A DNA stretch of 64,000 nucleotides from Amycolatopsis roodepoortensis (lineage in GTDB: Bacteria; Actinomycetota; Actinomycetes; Mycobacteriales; Pseudonocardiaceae), in the NCBI RefSeq assembly GCF_014873915.1, contig NZ_JADBEJ010000005.1:3162001-3226000 (forward strand), written 5' to 3'. The stretch's first letter is position 1; every line of letters starts with the position of its first letter. A program made the translations under genes and the position numbers. The notes beneath the pieces are model-generated. The model saw nothing but the letters and a program-made list of their open reading frames with translations, ran no database searches and was not told the DNA's origin. Below are positions 31,740 through 40,128 of this stretch, one piece after another.

Positions 31740-34700
31740 CTACATCACATCCCGCACGACCATCCGCTCCGAAGCCCGTTCGATCGCGGCCTCCACCGCC
31801 CCGACCCGATCCGCCAGCAAGCCCATAGCGCCGACCGCGCGGCTCATCGGGTCCTCGTCGTCCCCGCCCAGCGCTTGCGCGCGCAGGTAGGCCGCCTTCA
31901 CGTCGGCCCAGCGTTGCGCCTCCGCGGGGCTCAGCCGTCCGCGTAGTTCGGCCAGTTTCAGCAGGTTCGCTTCGGCGCCCGAGGTGAGTGTCTGCGCTTC
32001 GCCGGCGTAGTGGTCGTCGATCAGCGCTTCCAGCTCCGCGTCGTTCATCGCGGGCACGATCCGGCCGGCGAGTTTGTTCATGTTGCGGTACGAGCCTTGC
32101 AGCTGGAACGGCGGTTCGACCCGCGACGAGTCCGCTTGCGCGGCCGAGGCGATGTACGCCTGGTTGTTCGCCAGGACGATCCGCTGCACCTTGATCAGTT
32201 TCCTCAGGACGGCGAGGATCTGCTCCAGTTCGGTCGCCGAGTAGGCGTGCTTCAGCTGGTCCGCCCGCACCGAACCGTCGCCGCGGGCCAGCCGCACGAG
32301 AACGTCCACATCGGACCGTTCGCGCGAGACCAGCGGGGCCAGCACGGTGTTCGCGGTGAGCGAGTTCTCGATGTAGCTCAGCGCGAACAACTCTTCCTTG
32401 CCCGACAGCACATCACCGAGGTTCCACACGTCCGCACGGTTGGCGAGCATGTCCGGAATGCGGAACCGCTTGCCCTGCTCGGTGTACGGGTTGCCTGCCA
32501 TGCAGACCGCGAACCGCTTGCCCCGCAGGTCATACGTCCGCGTTCGGCCCTCCCACACGCCTTCCATCCGCCGTTGCGCGTCACACAGCGAGATGAACTT
32601 CTGCAGCAGTTCCGGCGACGTGTGCTGGATGTCGTCCAGATACAACAGCACGTTGTTGCCCTGCTCCAGCGCGAACGAGATCTTTTCGACCTCTTGCCGC
32701 GCCGTCGCGTTGGGCGCGTCCGCCGGATCCACCGACGTGACGTCGTGCCCGAGGGCGGGCCCGTTCACCTTGACGAACACCAGCCCGAGGCGGCTCGCGA
32801 CGTACTCCATCAGCGTCGTCTTGCCATAGCCGGGCGGCGAGATGAGCAGCAGTAGACCGGACTGGTCGGTCCGCCGCGCGTCGCCGGTCGCGCCGAGCTG
32901 CTTGGCGAGGTTGTCGCCGATCAACGGCAGGTAGACCTCGTCGAGCAATCTGTTGCGCACGAAGGCGCTCATCACCTTCGGCTTGTATTCGGTCAGCCGC
33001 AGCCTGTCCCGTTCGGCCGCCACCAGGTCGTTGCGCAGCCGTTGGTACGCCCGGAAACCCGGCACCCGGTCACGCCGGAACCGCAACGTCCTGGCCAGCG
33101 TCTCGTCCAGTCGCAGCGTCAGGGATCGGTTCACGATCCGCGGATGCGAGCCGAGCAGACCGTCCACAGTGGCCGAAAGTTCCGCCGAGGAGTCGTAGCG
33201 CGGCAGGTCGGCCAGTTCGATCGCGACGGCCTCCGCCAGCTCGTCGCTGGGCAGACCAGCTGAGTCCACAAAGGACCGGAGCCACGCTTCGGCAAGCTGA
33301 TGCCGATCCGCGAGGTCTTCGAGGGCGCGCAGGTCTTCGGCGAAGCTCCGGCGGTCGAGCCGGAACTTGTCGAGCAGTGTCCGCGCGCCGCCGCTGGTGA
33401 CGAAACCCGGCGACGCGTCGGCCAGTTCCTCGAACAGGTACTCGCCGGCGAGTTCGAGCTCCAGCGTCAGCCCCGAGGACGCGGCGAACGCGGTCATCGC
33501 CTCGGTGAGTTCCCGTGCCAGCGCGTCGATCGCCGTCGTATGCCCGAACGCCTCCCGGACCCGGGCGAGCGATGCGGCACGCGTCGTCCAGGCGGACTTC
33601 GCCGCTTCTTCGGCACCGAAAGCCCAGAACAGCTGAGCGGCGGCACGAGCGGCGGGCGGATACCGCAGCAGCCCCGCGGCGGACCGCAGGCGCAGCAACA
33701 CCGCCAGGATCGCGGCGGCGTCGTGGTCGTGCACGCCGCGCGCGTAGCCCTCGTCGTAACGATCGCCCGCGGCGCGCCGGACGACCTCCAGGAGATCGGC
33801 CTCGGCCAACTCCGGCTGTTCGGCCAGGATCGACGTCGCCAGATACTCGGCGCGATAGACCTCGGGCGATTCCGAGACCAGCAACTGATCCCAGTACGGC
33901 CGCGTCTCCTCGAAGGCGGAATCCCGCACGGGCGAGCGGTAGTCGGTCCCGGTGATCGCGAACTTCATCCCGCCGTCGTGCGGCACCAGGGTGAGGTCGA
34001 TGTCCTGCGTGTTGACCGCGAAGGTGTTGCGGCCCAGGCGGATCGTCTCGCCGCCGTCGCCGTAGAGGTCCTGCCTGTCGCGTAGTGCGCGCCCGGCTTC
34101 CTGGCGCGCGGCCTTGACCCGGCCTTCCAGCTCTTCGGCGCGCACCTGGTCGCCTAGGTCGCGCAGTTCGGCGACGACGCTGCGCAGCTTCGCGACCATC
34201 GGATCGGAGGCGAAGTAGGTGTTGATCTCGTCGACCGAGCCGAGCGTGCCGACCCTGCGCGTCACACTGGCGAGGATCCGCTCGGCCGAATCGACGAGCC
34301 GGTCCGCGCGACGCGCCCGCTCGTCGAGCAGCGCCTGCTTGCGCGAGGAGAACGCCTCGTAGACGTCGGTGCGCTTCTCCCCGAGCGACACCAGGAAGTC
34401 GTCGAACTCGCCGAACCGCGATTCGAGGTTTTCCAGTTGCAGCAGCAATCTGCCGAGCTGCTCGTCGCAACGGTCGGGAGTGTCCGCGACCGCGAGCCCA
34501 CCGGTGATCGCCTGCGCGAGCAGCGCGAACTCGGCGGCGAACTCCGCCCGGCCTTCGGTCTCCAGCAGCTCCTTGCGCCGCGCTTCGAGGGTGGCGCGTG
34601 CCCGGTTGACCGCGCCGATGACCTCGCCGACGCGTTCGAGGATCTTCGTCCGCACCACGGCGTCCGCGATGTCCAGCCCGCCGACGACGTCGGTGAGGAC

Positions 34701-36623
34701 TTCGAGCCCGCCGGACTGCTCGTCCAGCCGCTCGGCGACCGGGACGGCTTCGGCGACGGTGGAGATCGCGCCCGCGGCTTCGATCAGCCCGTCGACCTCG
34801 GCGTGATAGCTCGTGAACGCGTCTTCGCCCTGCAGGAACCGGACGGCCCGTTGAGCCGCTTCCCCGAATTCCGTGTCGAGATCGGCGATCAGCTTGTCGA
34901 CCCGGCCGGTGTCGGCATACCGCAGCTCCCGCACAGTGACGAGATGCCCTCGCGCGCGGTGCATTTCGGCGAGCCTGCGCACCCACGCGTCGGCCGCGTT
35001 CAGGGCCTCACCGCGGACCCTCCGCACGAGCGACGCGGTCTCCGCGGCCGCCTCTTCGACGGCTTCGGCCGCCTGCGCGGTGAGCGAGGTGACGGTCTCG
35101 AACTCGTCGAGCACCTGCTCCGCGGTGACCCGGACGTCCGACAGCGGCGACCGCAGATCACCGAGTTCGGCCTCGCCGAGCCAGTGGTAGTGGTCGAAGA
35201 CCCGCGCGCACGCGGCGATCAGGGCCTCGAACACCGCCGCCGACGGCGCCATCTCGTCGACCATCCGGCCGATCGAGAGACAGTCGGAGATCCCGCGGAC
35301 CAGATCGGCGTTGCCGACCCGCTCCAGCGGTCCGGTGCCCGCCGGCTGCGACGCGGCGAAGGTGTCCGATTGGAACGGCGTCCGCCACACCTGCATCGGA
35401 TGCACGCGGCTCGGCTCGTCGGACACCGCGCGGAACAGCACCATCGTGCCGTCGTCGAACAGCGAGTACCCGTGGCACGGGATCGGGTTCGACACCTCCT
35501 TGCGGATCACGTTGTACGGCAGGAGCAGCGAACGTCCCTCCGCCCGCGCGTGGAAGACGTAGAGCACGTCCTCCCCGTTGGGCGAGCGGATCACGCGCTC
35601 GAATTCGAGCTCGTCCACGGTGGTGTCGAACGTCTTGCTGACACCCGTGTCGAGGTAGTACCCGCCGGGGAAGATGATCCCGTGGTCCTCGGGCAGCCGC
35701 TGGCACGCCTGCCCGATCCCGTCGAGGCGCACCACGTCCCGCGTCCGGGTGTTGAACACCAGGTACCGGTACGCGGTCTCCTTGTAGGGCAGGATCCTCA
35801 GCAGGATCAACGGGCCGATCCTGGCGTAGGACACCTCGGCGTCGGCGAGGCTCTGCAGCGGCTCGTCGACCGGTTCGGCGTAGACGCCCTCACCGGTTTC
35901 GGTGTTGTTCTCGACCTTGATCGTCAGGTTGCCGCCGACGGTCTCGACGAACACGTCGTCCTCGATCGAGATGTGCGGATGCCGCCCGAGGACGTGCTGC
36001 TCGCGGCTGGTCTCGGTCCATTCGAAGTCGTGCGACGGCGGGAAGACGTGGTCGCGTTCGCCCCGGCTGTCCACATAGGACACCTTGCCGTCCGCGGCGA
36101 TCCCCCAACGCAGCACGCGGATGTCCTCGGTGCGCGGGCCGATCTGGAACACCGCGAGCAGTTTGCCCTCGACCCGTCGCAGCTGCAGCAGCTTCGCCTG
36201 CCGGTAGTACCGGTACAGCTCAGCGAAGTCGCGGACGAACTGCTCGTCGCGCAACAGTTCCGGCAGCTCTTCGGCGGGCACGTCGTCGAAACGGAAGGCT
36301 TCTTCGTCATGGCTGAAGCCGTGTAGCGAGAAGACGTCGTCGACCGTCGTCTCCGGTTTGAGGCCGATGAAGACGTTGTAGCCGAACAACATCCGCCCGC
36401 CGACCGACACGACGTCCCGCGGCACGCAGTTGTTCGCGGTGCGGATCCGCTCCGTGCCGATCAGCGCGAGCTGCGCGCTGCCGAAGACGCCGAGCCGTGC
36501 CGTGTTGAGCTCGTCCGCGCGTTTCGCCAGTTCGGCGGCCTGTGCGGCGAGCCGGGCGCGGAGCACCTCGTAGGTGCCCGCGTCCAGCTGCTCCGTTCCC
36601 GCCGCCGGTTCGGTCGTCGTCAC
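31740..36623 (-). CDS. Large AAA+ ATPase of the DUF3686 'DNA repair ATPase' family
   Basis: A 1627-residue protein. The N-terminal part (about 1-430) matches the DUF3686 region (GMLFGYNVFIGLK-like segment, HGFSHDEEAFRFDD, DHGIIFPGGYYLDTG). A long helical middle section follows. The C-terminal AAA+ module has Walker A ISPPGYGKTTLM near residue 1264, Walker B NVLLYLDDIQHTS near 1328 and the later segment AGNPYTEQGKRFRIPDMLAN. Database naming as DNA repair is historical; linkage to flotillin and an OB-fold membrane protein suggests an envelope-associated machine. The ATG overlaps the flotillin stop (ATGA). Confidence 0.85.
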   Translation of the reverse strand: MTTTEPAAGTEQLDAGTYEVLRARLAAQAAELAKRADELNTARLGVFGSAQLALIGTERIRTANNCVPRDVVSVGGRMLFGYNVFIGLKPETTVDDVFSLHGFSHDEEAFRFDDVPAEELPELLRDEQFVRDFAELYRYYRQAKLLQLRRVEGKLLAVFQIGPRTEDIRVLRWGIAADGKVSYVDSRGERDHVFPPSHDFEWTETSREQHVLGRHPHISIEDDVFVETVGGNLTIKVENNTETGEGVYAEPVDEPLQSLADAEVSYARIGPLILLRILPYKETAYRYLVFNTRTRDVVRLDGIGQACQRLPEDHGIIFPGGYYLDTGVSKTFDTTVDELEFERVIRSPNGEDVLYVFHARAEGRSLLLPYNVIRKEVSNPIPCHGYSLFDDGTMVLFRAVSDEPSRVHPMQVWRTPFQSDTFAASQPAGTGPLERVGNADLVRGISDCLSIGRMVDEMAPSAAVFEALIAACARVFDHYHWLGEAELGDLRSPLSDVRVTAEQVLDEFETVTSLTAQAAEAVEEAAAETASLVRRVRGEALNAADAWVRRLAEMHRARGHLVTVRELRYADTGRVDKLIADLDTEFGEAAQRAVRFLQGEDAFTSYHAEVDGLIEAAGAISTVAEAVPVAERLDEQSGGLEVLTDVVGGLDIADAVVRTKILERVGEVIGAVNRARATLEARRKELLETEGRAEFAAEFALLAQAITGGLAVADTPDRCDEQLGRLLLQLENLESRFGEFDDFLVSLGEKRTDVYEAFSSRKQALLDERARRADRLVDSAERILASVTRRVGTLGSVDEINTYFASDPMVAKLRSVVAELRDLGDQVRAEELEGRVKAARQEAGRALRDRQDLYGDGGETIRLGRNTFAVNTQDIDLTLVPHDGGMKFAITGTDYRSPVRDSAFEETRPYWDQLLVSESPEVYRAEYLATSILAEQPELAEADLLEVVRRAAGDRYDEGYARGVHDHDAAAILAVLLRLRSAAGLLRYPPAARAAAQLFWAFGAEEAAKSAWTTRAASLARVREAFGHTTAIDALARELTEAMTAFAASSGLTLELELAGEYLFEELADASPGFVTSGGARTLLDKFRLDRRSFAEDLRALEDLADRHQLAEAWLRSFVDSAGLPSDELAEAVAIELADLPRYDSSAELSATVDGLLGSHPRIVNRSLTLRLDETLARTLRFRRDRVPGFRAYQRLRNDLVAAERDRLRLTEYKPKVMSAFVRNRLLDEVYLPLIGDNLAKQLGATGDARRTDQSGLLLLISPPGYGKTTLMEYVASRLGLVFVKVNGPALGHDVTSVDPADAPNATARQEVEKISFALEQGNNVLLYLDDIQHTSPELLQKFISLCDAQRRMEGVWEGRTRTYDLRGKRFAVCMAGNPYTEQGKRFRIPDMLANRADVWNLGDVLSGKEELFALSYIENSLTANTVLAPLVSRERSDVDVLVRLARGDGSVRADQLKHAYSATELEQILAVLRKLIKVQRIVLANNQAYIASAAQADSSRVEPPFQLQGSYRNMNKLAGRIVPAMNDAELEALIDDHYAGEAQTLTSGAEANLLKLAELRGRLSPAEAQRWADVKAAYLRAQALGGDDEDPMSRAVGAMGLLADRVGAVEAAIERASERMVVRDVM

Positions 36624-38629
36624 TGCTTCGCGGGGGTGAGGGCGGCGACGGACTTGTCAGCGAGGCCGAGCCGCTGCGCCATGGCCAGCAGCTCCTGCAC
36701 CTTGCCGCTGTCCGGGCCGCCCGCCTGCAGCTGCTTGGCCAGGAAGGCCGACAGCGTCAGGTTCTTCACGTCCTCCGTGCTCACCGAACCGACCAGTTTC
36801 GTCAGGTCGTCGGTGAAGCTGCCCGAGCCGTCGAGCCACGCCTTCCCGAGGGTCTGGACGACGTCCGAGTGCTCGACGAAGCCGTCCACGCTCTTGCCCG
36901 CCCCGATCGAGCCGATGACCTTTTCGAAGAACATCGTCTCGCCGCCGACGATGTCGATGTCGGCCTTCTCCAGCCCGATCCCCAGCACCGTGGCCTGCGC
37001 CTCGGCGACCTCGCGCTGCACGTTGAGCGCGGCGAGCCGGATCTCCTTCTCGGCCTCCAGGCGCAAGCGGTACTCCTCGTGCTGGCGGCTGGCGGTGTCG
37101 AGGGCGGCCATCGCGGCGGCCTTCTCGGTGAGACCTTCGGCCTCGCCCTTGAGCTTGTCGCGCATCGCGTCGGCGAGCACGATCGCCTTCTCGCGTTCGA
37201 CGATGGCCTCGGCGCGGCCGACCTTCTCCAGCGCGTCGGCGTCGCGTTCCTTGACCTGCGCGGCGGCGAGCCCGGCGGCGGCCTCCTCGGCCTGAATGCC
37301 TTCGGCCAGACGGATCTTCGCCCTGGTCTCCAGCTCGGCGGCCTGCTGGCGAGCCTCGGCCAGCGTCAGTTCCTCGCGGGCCTTGTGCTTCGACGCGGCC
37401 TCGGCGGCTTCCGCGGCCTTGATGTCCTTGACGAGGTTTTCCTGCGCCTCGGCCTCGGCGCGGATGATGATCGCCGAGCGCTGCCGCTCCGCCTCTTCGA
37501 CGACGCGGAGCTTCTTGATGTTCTCTTCCTGCTCCGCCACGGTCTTCTCGACCGCGATCCGCTCGCGGATCACCTCGGCGATGGACCGCTTCTCGGTCTC
37601 GACCTCCTTGTCCTTGGCGATGCGGGACAGCTCGGTCTCGCGTTCGCGGCCGATGACCTCGAGCAGCCGGTCCTTCTCGATGCGCTCGGTCTCGATGGCG
37701 ATCACGCGTTCGCGGTTCTTGCCCGCGACCTCGATCTCACGCTGCTGGTTCTGGTGCTGGATGCCGAGCTGCTCGTCCGTGCGCAGGCCGGCGGCCTGCG
37801 ACTTAAGCCGCTCCTCCGCCTGCACCTTGGCGATCTCGGCCTCTTCGCGCGCCCGCATGGTCTCGACCTCGCGGCGCTGCTTGATCTCGGCGTCGGCCTG
37901 CCGCCGCTCCAGTTCGAGGATCGCCTCCTTGGCGTCCACGTTCTGGCGGGTGATCTCTTTTTCCTCGCTGCGGCGGAACTCGTTGGTGCGCACGTGCTCG
38001 ATCGCGGTCAGCTCGGTGATCTTGCGGATACCCTGCGCGTCGAGGATGTTCGCGGAGTCGAGCTGCGCCATCGGCGTCTGCTCGAGGTAGTCGATGGCCG
38101 CGTCCTCCAGGCTGTACCCGTTGAGGTCGGTGCCGATGACGCGGATGATCTGGTCGCGGAATTCGTGGCGTTTGGTGTAGAGATCCACGAAGTCCAGCTG
38201 CTTGCCGACGGTTTTCAACGCCTCGGAGAACTTGGCGTTGAACAGCTCCTGCAGGGTCGCCTCGTCGCTGGCGCGTTCGGTGCCGATGGCCTGCGCGACC
38301 TTGATCACGTCCTCGACGGTCTTGTTGACCCGCACGAAGAACGAGATCCGGATGTCGGCGCGGATGTTGTCCCGGCAGATCAGGCCCTCACGGCCGGTCC
38401 GGGTGATCTCCATGGCCTTGACCGAGGTGTCCATGATCTCGGCCTTGTGCAGCACCGGCAGGACGATCGCGCCGGTGAACGTCACGTCGACGCGGCGGAC
38501 CTTCGAGATGATCAGTGCCTTACCCTGCGGCACCTTCTTGAACAACCTGGTGATGGTGAAGAGCAAGACCAGGAGGATGACAACTATCACGGCGATCAGT
38601 ACGCCGGCCCCCACGCTGATGGCACCCAT
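36620..38629 (-). CDS. Flotillin-like SPFH/band-7 membrane protein (YqiK-type)
   Basis: A 669-residue membrane scaffold. One N-terminal TM helix (GVLIAVIVVILLVLLFTI) anchors an SPFH domain of about 170 residues (GKALIISKVRRVDVTFTGAIVLPV, CRDNIRADIRISFFVRVN). A long Glu/Ala/Arg-rich coiled coil (about 220-500) and a flotillin-type tail follow. It probably forms oligomeric microdomains that recruit the AAA+ ATPase. It is in the middle of a three-gene operon, 17 bases after the OB-fold gene. Confidence 0.92.
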   Translation of the reverse strand: MGAISVGAGVLIAVIVVILLVLLFTITRLFKKVPQGKALIISKVRRVDVTFTGAIVLPVLHKAEIMDTSVKAMEITRTGREGLICRDNIRADIRISFFVRVNKTVEDVIKVAQAIGTERASDEATLQELFNAKFSEALKTVGKQLDFVDLYTKRHEFRDQIIRVIGTDLNGYSLEDAAIDYLEQTPMAQLDSANILDAQGIRKITELTAIEHVRTNEFRRSEEKEITRQNVDAKEAILELERRQADAEIKQRREVETMRAREEAEIAKVQAEERLKSQAAGLRTDEQLGIQHQNQQREIEVAGKNRERVIAIETERIEKDRLLEVIGRERETELSRIAKDKEVETEKRSIAEVIRERIAVEKTVAEQEENIKKLRVVEEAERQRSAIIIRAEAEAQENLVKDIKAAEAAEAASKHKAREELTLAEARQQAAELETRAKIRLAEGIQAEEAAAGLAAAQVKERDADALEKVGRAEAIVEREKAIVLADAMRDKLKGEAEGLTEKAAAMAALDTASRQHEEYRLRLEAEKEIRLAALNVQREVAEAQATVLGIGLEKADIDIVGGETMFFEKVIGSIGAGKSVDGFVEHSDVVQTLGKAWLDGSGSFTDDLTKLVGSVSTEDVKNLTLSAFLAKQLQAGGPDSGKVQELLAMAQRLGLADKSVAALTPAKQ

Positions 38630-38646
38630 AGTGTTCCTTTTCTGCT

Positions 38647-39231
38647 TCAGATGTCCAAGGACTCGACCCAGAAGAACTCGCGTTCGGAGTCGTAGTCGTA
38701 GAGAACTACGCGGCTGCCCGCCGTCAGGTTGCCTTCGCCGGCCTGACGAACGTCCACAATGGCCGTGGACCCGTCGGCGGCGGCGACTTCGGCCTGCCCG
38801 AAGTCATGCGTGACCGACGAGGTGCGGATGACCGCGGCCCTGCCGACGAAGTCCCTCCTGCTCGGTTCCCTCGCGGGACCGAAGACGCGACGTAGCGGCA
38901 CCACGATCACCCTCGTCCCGAGTGTGCCGAGCACGAGCGCGACGGCGAGCACGCCGGCCCCGAGCCCGATCCTCGATGGTGTCGAAAGCTCCAGGTCATC
39001 GAGAAGAACCGTCCCTGCCAGGCTGGCGAACCAGGTGAATGCGATCAGCAAAGAGAGCGAAATGGACAGTGGGACGCCGCCGAAGCCCGCCAGGAGCCCG
39101 TCGCCGCCGTCGAAGTCGTCGACCTCGAATGCACCGAGCAGTGCCAGCAGCCAGTAGCCGATCACGACGATCAGCAGGAAGCTGAAGAGCACGGCCGGAA
39201 ACCCCAGAGCCGCGGTGACGAACCCGCCCAT
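38647..39231 (-). CDS. OB-fold membrane protein (YqiJ/NfeD-like)
   Basis: A 194-residue protein with three TM helices (FLLIVVIGYWLLALLGAF, LSLLIAFTWFASLAGTVLL, IGLGAGVLAVALVLGTLG) and a C-terminal beta-barrel-like domain of about 70 residues (FVGRAAVIRTSSVTHDFGQAEV ... LTAGSRVVLYDYD), as in NfeD/YqiJ proteins that accompany flotillins. It leads the flotillin-ATPase operon. A GGGAGGG site precedes the ATG. Confidence 0.85.
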   Translation of the reverse strand: MGGFVTAALGFPAVLFSFLLIVVIGYWLLALLGAFEVDDFDGGDGLLAGFGGVPLSISLSLLIAFTWFASLAGTVLLDDLELSTPSRIGLGAGVLAVALVLGTLGTRVIVVPLRRVFGPAREPSRRDFVGRAAVIRTSSVTHDFGQAEVAAADGSTAIVDVRQAGEGNLTAGSRVVLYDYDSEREFFWVESLDI

Positions 39232-39265
39232 CCCGTCGTTCCCTCCCCCGTTACCCCGGGTCAGG

Positions 39266-39271
39266 ACTATA
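39266..39271 (-). promoter_or_regulatory. Possible -10 of the OB-fold/flotillin/ATPase operon
   Basis: TATAGT lies about 35 bases upstream of the first start codon. No good -35 hexamer is visible, so this is tentative. Confidence 0.35.
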
Positions 39272-39347
39272 ACCAGCGCGTGACGCCGGGCGGGCCGTTT
39301 TCGGCTACGAGTGGGTCACGGTGTGCGGAAGCGTGCGGGGCCACTGA

Positions 39348-39527
39348 CGCATTTAGTCCTCTGAATGCGGTCTGGCCGGGGCCGGGAGTCGCGTCGCGGG
39401 CGGGCCGAAGGCGTAACTCGCGTGATCGAAGGCGCAACTCGCGTGATTGAGCGCGTAACTCGCGTGATTGGGGGTGTAACTCGCGTGGCCGGGGGACCCA
39501 GGTCCGCATTTAGTCCTCTGGATGCGG
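39348..39527. repeat. 21-bp tandem repeats bracketed by two hairpins
   Basis: The 436 bases 39232-39667 carry no supported gene. At 39348-39369 and 39504-39527 lie two near-identical stem-loops (CGCATT / AATGCG and CCGCAT / ATGCGG around TTTAGTCCTCTG). Between them, about 39410-39500, four copies of a 21-bp unit TAACTCGCGTGATYG repeat in tandem. The unit length keeps reading frames open on both strands without indicating a protein. Confidence 0.7.
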
Positions 39528-39615
39528 GGAAGAGGCGGCCGGGTGCGGAGCGTTACGCCGACCGGCCGCCCGGAAGCCATCCGGTTGGACCTGTCGCGCC
39601 CCCGGAGCGGGCCCT

Positions 39616-39634
39616 ACTCTCCAGTATTGAGAGT
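39616..39634. promoter_or_regulatory. Dyad upstream of the Cys-rich protein gene
   Basis: ACTCTC and GAGAGT flank a 7-base A/T-rich centre, 33 bases before the start codon at 39668. It could be an operator for that gene. Confidence 0.35.
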
Positions 39635-39667
39635 GACACAGGACACACCACGGTCTTGGGAGGCTCC

Positions 39668-40105
39668 ATGGGGTGGCACGTTCGCGAAACGATCGACGAG
39701 GATCGGCGCGAACGGCGGATCCGCCATGTCACCCGATGTCTGAGCTGCACGCTCACTTGCGTCCATTGTGGACTTCCCGCCAGATTCTCCGTTCCCCCAG
39801 GGCATCCCGGCCTCGGCGTCGTCGAGCACCTGCCGGGCGTGACCACCCCCGGTCTCCCCGATCTCGCCCTGCTGCACCGATTCTGCCGGGACAATCTCGC
39901 CGCCGAGCCGGGGATCGCGCTCCGGCGCGCCTATCTCGGCTTGGCGACCGAACTCTTCGAGACGGGACAGCGGATCCGCCGTCACCGCAGGCTCGGCGTG
40001 CATCCGCCACGGCCGGGACATCTCGAGGCCTACCGAAAACGGTGGCGAGTGGCCAAAATGCGGTACGCCTGCAAGGCGTGCCGGTACTACACCGGCTCTC
40101 ACTGA
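39668..40105 (+). CDS. Cys-rich (zinc-ribbon-like) hypothetical protein
   Basis: A 145-residue protein with clustered cysteines: CLSCTLTCVHC near residues 25-35 and CKACRYY at the C-terminus. This pattern could bind zinc. The centre is basic and helical (RHRRLGVHPPRPGHLEAYRKRW). I do not recognise the family. A GGGAGG site 4 bases before the ATG at 39668 decides the start over longer in-frame extensions through the 21-bp repeats. It lies 23 bases upstream of the iron-sulfur oxidoreductase gene and may be co-transcribed. Confidence 0.7.
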   Translation: MGWHVRETIDEDRRERRIRHVTRCLSCTLTCVHCGLPARFSVPPGHPGLGVVEHLPGVTTPGLPDLALLHRFCRDNLAAEPGIALRRAYLGLATELFETGQRIRRHRRLGVHPPRPGHLEAYRKRWRVAKMRYACKACRYYTGSH

Positions 40106-40128
40106 GCCGATTCTCCCCCGGAGGACTC

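Noticed and set aside
39365..39667. N-terminal extension of the Cys-rich gene through the 21-bp repeats
   Set aside because: The added residues are a VTRVI-type repeat from the tandem DNA, and a strong ribosome site marks the ATG at 39668.
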